A stretch of DNA of 27,299 nucleotides from the NCBI RefSeq assembly GCF_000003605.2, contig NW_003109986.1:84558-111856 (forward strand), given 5' to 3'. Source of the stretch: Saccoglossus kowalevskii. Its lineage: Eukaryota; Hemichordata; Enteropneusta; Harrimaniidae. Positions 21,202 through 27,299 of the stretch are shown here, piece by piece. A program made the translations under genes and the position numbers. Each line of letters opens with the position of its first letter. The stretch's first letter is position 1. The notes under the pieces were generated by a model, which saw only the letters and a program-made list of their open reading frames with translations, ran no database searches and had not been told where the DNA came from.

Positions 21202-21221
21202 TCCAAGAAGGGCTTCCCCCA

Positions 21222-21229
21222 TCACATGA
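21222..21229. promoter_or_regulatory. M-box-like E-box (TCATGTGA on minus strand)
   Basis: TCACATGA on the plus strand is the reverse of TCATGTGA, the MITF/TFE M-box. It is 28 bp from the TCACGTGA site start to start, and 24 bp before the start codon. Confidence 0.5.
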
Positions 21230-21252
21230 CTAACACCCGGTGACATTTCAAA

Positions 21253-21445
21253 ATGGTAGTACAAGTGATTCTGACTCCTAAAATACAACGAGCGATCGAA
21301 ACCATTTTAACTAGTGAAGAATTATCAGACAAGTTCAGGGCGGAGATTGAGAAGTTCACTCCCGTTGATAGCAAATATGACGAGGAGAATTCGCGGGGTA
21401 TCCCGTTTGAGACGGTTAGAAAATGTCATCAACACATGACAAAAG
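21253..21445 (+). CDS. TMEM199: TMEM199 coding exon 1
   Basis: Residues 1-64 plus one base, with donor gtaaga. The hydrophilic helical N-terminal part is poorly conserved except FETVRKCHQHM (52-62), which aligns with the FRLIRDLHQHL region of vertebrates. Kozak context caaaATGG. Confidence 0.9.
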
Positions 21446-24400
21446 GTAAGAATAAAAATCTCAAAATGAATTAGTAAAAATTACATCATGGTATATATGG
21501 GGAATGTTCTCGATTATAACGTTTTCTAGCACTGATAGAATCCAGAGAGCACCCACATGGCAGTGACTGTGTAATCTACACAAAGAAAATTGTGAAAAAA
21601 ACAAATCTACAGCGAAGAAAGTATACATATTTCGTCTTGTGTCCTTTGGGGCAAATTTATAATATCTGTTAAAAATATTTCTAAATTAAGTTTAAAATTT
21701 ACAACAGCATCTGATCAAAACTAGATCTTTCCTCCAAGAGTTTTGAATAATGGCCAACTGCTAATGTTATACTTATTATTGAAATACCAGGTATATGTAT
21801 TTCTACTCATTATAACCTGGCTGCCAGGTGACCTTAATGTTGATTGGTTATAGCGGAGAGGTCGTCACCTGTGCATGTGCGGGAATTGAGTCCTAAGGAA
21901 CAATAACAACGCACACTCAAAACATAAAGGCTTATGGGTACACACTTGTTTATAAATATTGACACGTTACGGCAGTCAACTTCTCTGCTTTAATCTGAAA
22001 ACTAGTATGCAAATTTTCTGAGCAATAGATGTTAGTTTCCTATGTGCTGCATATCTGATAGTTGTCACAAGACATTGCTGTAAATTTTAATGGTTAGAAG
22101 CAAGTGATTTACCGTTCAACTGTGAGATCTCGCGATATGCATGAAAAACGCACGTCTGCCACAAAAATCGAACGATTTGATTTTGAACTCGAATTTCTTT
22201 ATTTCGTAGCTCGACTGGCCGATCTTTGACAGAGGAATATTGCTTTTGAATACCCTCACTTAATCGAAATTGTCTATCATCAAATGTGGACAGCACATTA
22301 TTAAGCATGGAAATGCCCCCAAAATATGTTCGCGTTTGTCGAATCCCACACGATGTTTGACGCCACTACGACGCTATGACCTTTGTTTGTTCTGTTTATA
22401 CGTTCCATTTCACGCATAACGCGTGATTCTCGCAGTGAACGGAAAATGGTCTACTCTGATGGGTAACCAGTGGAACTTTAATCTAGTTACTAGTACCAGG
22501 CTTGCTCAGAAAGTTCATTTTTTGTTCAGGTATTTATGCGGTGTTTATCATCAATGATACCTAGTATTGCTGTAATGATGTTCTGAACAGCTATGTGTAC
22601 ATTGATTTCTATCATCATTTTTTCATCAGACATGAACTATTTTTTTTTAATTTTTCATTAACCCTCTGTATTTTCCCTTCATACTAATATTTAAAAATGT
22701 TCCATATATGGTTATTTATTTCAGATTACAATCCACTATATTTACATGAACTTCTAGATGAGAGTGATATTTATTTTCCTCCGCTTCCAAAGCCGAAACG
22801 GGTAAGTCAGTGTATAAATACTGTCAGCTCTGATAACATTTAAGCATTGTCGAGTTCTGCAATATAATGTTAATGAGAAAGAAATTATTTACTTTTGTTG
22901 GTTGGGAAAAATCCAACCATATGACTATAAATTACTTATAAACATACATTGCATGTTAAATTAAAAATTAAATGTTTGAATAAAATGATGTTAATAAGTA
23001 ACAATCAAATCAATGTATGAAAAATAAATTACCCTATTTGGTTCAAAATGTTGAATAAAAATTACTCTAAAACTTGTCATTCATTCTGCAGCTTACTTTT
23101 GGTGTATGGACTAAACTATAGAGCATACACCACGATGTTTGGGAATAGATTTTTATCGGAAGGGCATAGTAGTTAAAAACAAATATTCAAAATGTGTGAA
23201 ATGTTGGCTTTGGTGCTCAAGGCGCGACTGTTGGTAGTCACAGTGACTTTCACAAATTTTTTAAAATAAAGGTTTATGCAACTTTGATATCTATGTACAG
23301 TAGCATGCAATAACAATTCTGTGTAAACGTCAATCAATCAAACAAACGTATTTGTAACAGAACTCAGTGGACACTCACGAAGGCTGTGTAAACAGAAATG
23401 AACATGTGAAACCATACTTTACAAATATGCAAGAATGATATAGCCCAAGATATGAATGTAGGTTTCTTTCGTGATTTTGTATAAAATAATATCCAATTCA
23501 CATGACGTCTTCAATTCATGAAAGATCTTCAGCGTAAATCACACCCTTGCATACCCTTGTCTTATAAATTCTTGTCAGTATCTATATTGTATTGAATATG
23601 AACCTGAGATGGTTTGTTAGATTAGGTTCAAAACTTGGCACAAGTCATTAATTGAGGGTCGTTTTTGTACTGGTAAGTTCCGTTACCATTTCTGTAATTA
23701 AAAAAACCAAAACAAAATATGTTGTTCATTACAGAATCCTTTAAAAATAAAGGACATTCAAGGTTTTGTTTCATTGATATGGATTTGATAAATTGTTATT
23801 TCCAGTTATTTCATCTCCTTCTGACTTTTTAGAATCCAGAACTTGTTGCCAGACTGGAACGATTGAAAGCTCAGCAAGCAAACCGAGAGTACAAACAAAT
23901 GACAAAAGGTGTCGACAACCAGGTGAGTATGTGAACGTCTGCTTAATGTAAAATCTATGCAGTTTTCCACTCGATATAGTCACTCCACTACAATGTTAAT
24001 AATATCTCATTACCCATTCAAATTTATGCAAACATAAAAAAGTCATTGCCAAATAAAACAGATTGCCAAACATCTATTCATCTTTTTAATACCAGTACAT
24101 GTATTAAACCAATTCTTCTTTACCGATCTGAAATTTGGGGGATGGAAAATATAAGTAATAATAAATGGGAAAAACTCAATACAGAGAAAATTAATCTTAA
24201 ATTTATTAAAGTATTGCTAGGTATTAACAAATACATGGCAGATAATGCATCTCGGGGTGAAATAGGAAAATTGCCCTTGATAGTCGATAAACATGATAAA
24301 ATTTTGGTCACGATTAATAAATATGCCACTATGTAATTATACAAAAGTAGCATTAAATGACAATTTCAAAAGCACAATGGGAAACCTGTGTGAAAAACAT

Positions 24401-26275
24401 TATAAAAGTATGTATATACACATTAATCTGAGAACATACACTAAATTTTAAATTAATCACAATTTTATTTAAATGTGTTAAATACAAATCAAAGAAATTC
24501 TGTAACTAGATTCAAAACAGGTAATCACCATTCAGCCATAGAAAAAGGAAGACACACCCAACTCAAGACACCATTTGAAAATAGGATTTGAAGACGTTGT
24601 TCATTGTATGACGTAGAAGATGAAATACACTTTTTTTTGGTATGTTCTAAATACCAAACACAACGAAAAGATTATATTCCCAAAAGAATCCATCACTAAT
24701 GTACAGAAATTCATTTATTTACTAAAAAGTAGTGACAAAAATACAAGTAAGATATTACATGAAGGTGATTTTATTCACCATTCTTTCATTTTAAGAAATG
24801 AGCATTTTCTTGATTTGTAATACTGTTACATTCATTTTATTTACATATTACTATTAACCGATAGAAAATGTTATTTCTAAGGATGTAATAAAGATATTAA
24901 TATTATTATGGAATGTAACATACTCTTTGTTGATTCCAGTTTAAAGGCTGCACACAATATAACACTCTGTACTAGTAGGATGTAAGGAAGGGAGAGATGT
25001 ATACAATATGCATTTCTAATAGCAAAATGATTTTTTCTGACAGATAATTGGATCACAAAACACGTTTGCTGAGTTTGGTACAGAATGTAAGTGAGTTTCT
25101 ATTCTACATTCTGCAACCATTCATTTTGTTTCCCTGTCACTAAAAATAGTGATATGTGTTGAACATTCAGTTGAACACTCTCCACATTCAGTAAAATTTC
25201 CCATGGACTCAATAGGTTTGTAGTGTGTCCATGGTGATGTGCATTATTACGCTAACACTTGAACTTGGACGCAGTGTTTTAGTACAGCAGTAACTCACTT
25301 GGATGATATTGTATATAGTTTCTTGATTGAAAAAAGTTTGTAACCAAATTTTAATGTTTTATAATTTTTTGTCGCCACATTTAAAGCGGGAGTGTCGTCA
25401 CCTGTGCACGCTTGGGAATTGAGTCCCAAGCGATGATAACAACACAGGCTAAAAACGCAAAGGCTCATAGGCAGACGCTTGTTTGTAAACAATGACACGC
25501 TATGGCCATTTGACGCATGCGCAGGTGACGACTCCCTCGCTTTAAAGGCAAACAGTACAAGTATTTCTGTATTATGAAATAGAACGATTTTGTATTATGA
25601 AATAGAACGACTTTGCTTGTGCATGTGATAATGCTGAATATTTCTTAATTTCTTTTCTCTCTCAGTGAGATCAGTTAAAAAACAAGTCTTGGCGGTATTC
25701 AATTCATTTGTTACAGTAATTTGTGCATTTGTATTCGGTTATATGGCTGCATATTACACGTATCAACCAACTGCATTTGTAAGTATCTACTCTAGCATTG
25801 TTGTCAAGAAAAGCGTTTTATTCCTCGGGACCACTTCATCTGGAATTTCTGGTCTTTAATGTACTCCCCAGTATAGGCCTTTAATGTATTCCCCAGTATG
25901 GGCCTTTAATGTATTCCCAGTATGGGCCTTTAATGTATTCCCCAGTATGAGCCTTTAATGTACTTCCCAATACGAGCCCTTAATGTATTCCCCAGTATGG
26001 GCCTTTAATGTATTCCCCTGTATGAGCCTTTAATGTATTCCCTTGTATGAGCCTTTAATGTATTCCCCAGTATGAGCCTTTAATGTATTCCCCAGTATGA
26101 GCCTTTAATGTATTCCCCAGTACAGGCTCTCATTACAGATACTCTCATGTCCGCCTGTATTTAAAATTTTAATTGTTGATTTTTTTCTTTATTGCAGTGT
26201 ATACTGGTCGGATTAATTATGTCTACAATAGTTGCTCTGGCCGATATTTATTTCATTGCCAAGACAGTGATATGA
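21253..26275 (+). CDS. TMEM199: TMEM199 (Vma12-like V-ATPase assembly factor)
   Basis: The join is 21253..21445, 22725..22801, 23833..23922, 25044..25086, 25666..25778, 26198..26275: 594 nt, 197 residues plus stop (human is 208). The Vma12/TMEM199 family acts in the ER to assemble the V0 sector of the V-ATPase with CCDC115 (Vma22); human defects cause a Golgi glycosylation disorder. Seen: a divergent N-terminus, LYLHELLDESDIYFPP (69-84), the NPELVARLERLKAQQANREY block (91-110) nearly identical to the vertebrate one, then hydrophobic segments at about 142-163 (VLAVFNSFVTVICAFVFGYM) and 173-192. Both ends of each intron are GT-AG and all phases agree. The first exon has no upstream in-frame alternative needed. 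Recognised from recalled family sequence. Confidence 0.95.
21852..21989. mobile_element. TTAA-flanked inverted-repeat element, copy A
   Basis: It begins AGCGGAGAGGTCGTCACCTG and ends TTCTCTGCT, flanked by TTAT and TTAA. Internal GGGAATTGAGTCC, AACAATAACAAC, AAAGGCT and ACTTGTTTATAAA match copy B at 25385-25541 in the same orientation. At 138 bp it is shorter and its right arm is eroded. No coding capacity. Confidence 0.8.
22087..22308 (-). CDS. Candidate antisense first exon inside TMEM199 intron 1, unknown protein
   Basis: An open frame of 73 codons with an in-frame TAG upstream (about 22371), so the ATG at 22308 would be the first. It encodes a hydrophilic, charged, helix-like sequence (for example DRPVELRNKEIRVQNQIVRF) quite unlike the AT-rich noise frames nearby. 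A plausible donor (ACG then gtaaat) follows LNG at about 22112. The segment upstream of the ATG is CpG-enriched, and TCTCGCGA occurs at 22128-22135. I do not recognise the family, and the ATG context is weak (T at -3). It could be a nested gene's first exon or a fragment of an inserted element. Confidence 0.3.
   Translation of the reverse strand: MLNNVLSTFDDRQFRLSEGIQKQYSSVKDRPVELRNKEIRVQNQIVRFLWQTCVFHAYREISQLNGKSLASNH
22725..22801 (+). CDS. TMEM199: TMEM199 coding exon 2
   Basis: 77 nt, completing D65 and encoding residues 66-90, LYLHELLDESDIYFPP through KPKR. Acceptor tttatttcag, donor gtaagt. Contains the LYLHELL signature shared with vertebrates. Confidence 0.95.
22802..23832 (+). other. 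TMEM199 intron 2
   Basis: A 1,031-bp AT-rich intron with acceptor tctgactttttag. No repeat, ORF or conserved element recognised. Confidence 0.9.
23833..23922 (+). CDS. TMEM199: TMEM199 coding exon 3
   Basis: 90 nt in phase 0, residues 91-120: NPELVARLERLKAQQANREY then KQMTKGVDNQ. This is the most conserved block of the protein and secures the family assignment. Donor gtgagt. Confidence 0.97.
23923..25043 (+). other. TMEM199 intron 3
   Basis: A 1,121-bp intron with acceptor tttttctgacag. Most of it is a degraded LINE fragment (24010-24910). Confidence 0.9.
24010..24910 (+). pseudogene. Degraded LINE (non-LTR retrotransposon) 3' fragment
   Basis: Translated pieces resemble the C-terminal part of a LINE reverse-transcriptase protein. 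At 24046-24336 there is KPILLYRSEIWGMENI, then a KFIKVLLGINKY segment and GEIGKLPLIV. After frame changes and stops, 24582-24660 gives a cysteine/histidine tail (RRCSLYDVEDEIHFF, then VCSKYQTQR). 24700-24820 gives KFIYLLKSSDKN and RNEHFLDL. The order matches LINE 3' ends; an AT-rich tail with AATAAAG follows. The clade is not assigned. At least two frame breaks make it non-functional. Same orientation as TMEM199. Confidence 0.75.
25044..25086 (+). CDS. TMEM199: TMEM199 coding exon 4 (43 nt)
   Basis: Residues 121-134 (IIGSQNTFAEFGTE) plus one base of L135. Acceptor ttctgacag, donor gtaagt. The sequence itself is not conserved. The exon is supported by splice sites, by its phase (it must bridge phase 0 to phase 1) and by a corresponding variable linker before the first membrane segment in vertebrates. 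Confidence 0.85.
25385..25541. mobile_element. TTAA-flanked inverted-repeat element, copy B
   Basis: The left arm AGCGGGAGTGTCGTCACCTG is mirrored by CAGGTGACGACTCCCTCGCT on the right, and TTAA flanks both sides (25381-25384 and 25542-25545). It is better preserved than copy A in intron 1. An exact TTAA duplication points to piggyBac-like target choice, although the arm sequence is not a standard piggyBac terminus. Confidence 0.85.
25568..25613 (+). repeat. 23-bp tandem duplication
   Basis: The unit TGTATTATGAAATAGAACGA plus three bases occurs twice (25568 and 25591), differing by one T/C near the end. It ends about 50 bp before the acceptor of exon 5. Confidence 0.9.
25666..25778 (+). CDS. 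TMEM199: TMEM199 coding exon 5
   Basis: 113 nt. It completes L135 and encodes residues 136-172, including the first membrane segment (VLAVFNSFVTVICAFVFGYM) preceded by basic RSVKKQ, as in vertebrates. Acceptor tctctctcag, donor gtaagt. Confidence 0.95.
25779..26197 (+). other. TMEM199 intron 5
   Basis: A 419-bp intron with acceptor ctttattgcag. Two thirds of it is the 25-bp minisatellite at 25853-26127. Confidence 0.9.
25853..26127 (+). repeat. 25-bp minisatellite, 11 copies
   Basis: Core TTTAATGTATTCCCCAGTAT with a GRGCC link. Core starts are at 25858, 25883, 25908, 25932, 25957, 25982, 26007, 26032, 26057, 26082 and 26107; all periods are 25 bp except one of 24. Variant units (GTATGGG versus GTATGAG) are partly grouped, with GTATGGG more frequent early and GTATGAG late, suggesting local expansion. 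Confidence 0.97.
26198..26275 (+). CDS. TMEM199: TMEM199 coding exon 6 (C-terminus)
   Basis: 78 nt in phase 0, residues 173-197 and TGA. The second membrane segment CILVGLIMSTIVALADIYFI is followed by AKTVI. The vertebrate acidic C-terminal tail is absent, which accounts for part of the shorter length. Confidence 0.93.
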   Translation, partial: CILVGLIMSTIVALADIYFIAKTVI

Positions 26276-26930
26276 TTGGTTGCCATTGCTACAGTGAAGA
26301 AACAGTTTTAGAACTTATTTATTGAATATTTTGTTTTAAAAAAATCTAATAATTCCTGCCACATGCAATTGTATTTTGATTTTATCAAATCACAGTAATT
26401 GGTTTATCCAAAAGAGGCCAACTTGTGGCCAATTGGATTATAAAAATGTAAAAAAAAATAGCATTGCCAGAATATGCCTGTCAATTTTCTCAGGTGCAAT
26501 AACTGCTTTTTAACTGATTTTTTTTTTCTCAAAGTTTATTTCTGACCAACAGACTAATTTTAATCAAAAGTTAAAAAAATTATCATAAAACTAAGATGTT
26601 CATCACAAATACTTGCATTCGATACAAGTCCCACTATAGTACTGTACAAATAATTTTGTGTTTACTTTAACAAAATTCAAACAGTTGTGACAACCACTAC
26701 CTTATAAAGTTACTTAGAAATATTATGCACAATGAATTGCTGGGAAATAATTGCTGAATCAGCTGGAGTAAACTTTGCTCCAAATGAGGTCCTGCACAGA
26801 ACAGAATCGAATCTTTGAGAATGAAATTTCAGTCAAATGATTTGTAACATATAATTAACGCATTATGACTTATGTCTTGTGTGTACTAGGTTTTGAACAC
26901 AATAAAAACTTAAATGAAACTAGATATTCT
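26276..26930 (+). terminator. TMEM199: TMEM199 3' UTR with poly(A) signal
   Basis: The first clear AATAAA after the stop is at 26901-26906, which gives a 3' UTR of about 650 nt. A 19-nt near-palindrome TGGAGTAAACTTTGCTCCA lies at 26764-26782 in it. Confidence 0.5.
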
Positions 26931-27299
26931 AGACATGTTTGTTTTTTTCGAAATGGGGACTTATTTTTTTAGTTCTGTTCATCTGTTGAGCATTATTTTT
27001 CTGATGTGTGGTCTATTAAATTTAGTTTAAAGTTAGTACAAAGACAATCAATTTGTTTTTTACTGGCTGGTGACTTTTTGTGTGACAAAAAGCACCAAAA
27101 ATCTTTATTTAGACATGTCATCAACTATTTCTCAGGTATGCCTAGGCTGATTTCATTAATATTTAGTATTGACGTAAATTGTGGGTTACTGATGCATGTC
27201 ATGCTGACTTGTGGCCATTTTGTTTTCTACTTCTATTTTAGATACGCTTTTACAGGTTTTTCTTAAATTTGATACAAAGGCAATCACAGGTATTCCTGA
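26931..27299. other. Right-edge region, nothing recognised
   Basis: AT-rich sequence with an 86-codon open frame (27006-27266) that is rich in Phe and Leu and has no recognisable family. TACAAAGRCAATCA occurs near 27036 and again near 27272, perhaps part of a repeat running off the edge. Confidence 0.5.

Larger units (their letters stand above)
16458..21252. other. OSTC-TMEM199 intergenic region
   Basis: About 4.8 kb with no recognised gene on either strand. Contents are listed separately: (GT)18, a 22-bp tandem repeat, three related repeat segments (17285-18300), the CACCGTCC hairpins (19072-19174), a degenerate foldback (19367-19510), a CpG patch (20220-20340) and the TMEM199 promoter. Short open frames here (for example 18213-18452, 20014-20196) are not protein-like. 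Confidence 0.75.
21058..21252 (+). promoter_or_regulatory. TMEM199: TMEM199 proximal promoter
   Basis: A CpG-enriched stretch ending at the start codon. Ordered elements are TGACGTCG (21183-21190, CRE-like, one base off), TCACGTGA (21194-21201, palindromic E-box) and TCACATGA (21222-21229, whose reverse is TCATGTGA). There is no clear TATA box. The proximity of all three to the ATG implies a very short 5' UTR or partial location within it. Confidence 0.6.
21446..22724 (+). other. TMEM199 intron 1
   Basis: A 1,279-bp intron with acceptor tttatttcag. It holds an inverted-repeat element (21852-21989) and a CpG-enriched segment with an antisense open frame (about 22090-22440). The rest is AT-rich and featureless. 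Confidence 0.9.
25087..25665 (+). other. TMEM199 intron 4
   Basis: A 579-bp intron with acceptor tctctctcag. Contains inverted-repeat element copy B (25385-25541) and a 23-bp tandem duplication (25568-25613). Confidence 0.9.

Noticed and set aside
21058-21288. 76-codon minus-strand frame over the TMEM199 promoter
   Set aside because: It overlaps the TMEM199 start and its CpG-rich promoter; no protein character of its own.
25295-25498. 67-codon minus-strand frame
   Set aside because: Largely within inverted-repeat element copy B.
27006-27266. 86-codon plus-strand frame at the right edge
   Set aside because: Phe/Leu-rich AT-driven composition, no family signature, no splice partner visible.

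Overview
This is animal nuclear DNA: AT-rich, intron-rich, with GT-AG introns, no operons, and many decayed transposable-element remnants. Three conserved eukaryotic genes can be reconstructed exon by exon. From the 3' edge of the story leftwards they are SFSWAP (minus strand, 5' end only), OSTC (plus strand, complete) and TMEM199 (plus strand, complete). The proteins are clearly metazoan, with lengths close to their vertebrate orthologues (149 aa for OSTC, 197 aa for TMEM199). Repeat style, CpG confined to small islets and intron sizes suggest a marine invertebrate, but I cannot place the species or phylum.

Layout. 1-6353 lies downstream of the second SFSWAP coding exon, probably all intron 2. 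It holds a tandem array of ~160-bp units, a hAT-like foldback element and minor repeats. 6354-11106 carries SFSWAP exons 2 and 1 (minus), separated by a 4.4-kb intron with two foldback elements and a G16 tract. 11107-11454 is a short divergent promoter region shared by SFSWAP and OSTC, with a perfect TCTCGCGAGA palindrome. 11455-16457 is OSTC in four coding exons; intron 2 contains an assembly gap (12008-12111) and an unexplained CpG-rich islet. 16458-21252 is intergenic, with microsatellites, more of the ~160-bp repeat family and a pair of CACCGTCC hairpins. 21253-26275 is TMEM199 in six coding exons. Its introns hold two copies of one TTAA-flanked inverted-repeat element, a LINE fragment, a 25-bp minisatellite and a candidate antisense first exon. 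26276-27299 is TMEM199 3' UTR and unassigned sequence.

Function. The three genes do not form one pathway. SFSWAP is a nuclear splicing regulator. OSTC is a subunit of the ER oligosaccharyltransferase. TMEM199 is an ER-resident assembly factor for the V-ATPase, and its loss disturbs Golgi glycosylation in humans. OSTC and TMEM199 therefore both touch secretory-pathway glycosylation, but nothing in the sequence shows that they are co-regulated. No prokaryotic system, CRISPR array, tRNA or rRNA was found. The most interesting leads are regulatory (CLEAR/M-box pair at TMEM199, CGCG palindrome at the divergent promoter), the antisense CpG-islet ORF inside TMEM199, and a modular repeat family seen at three places.
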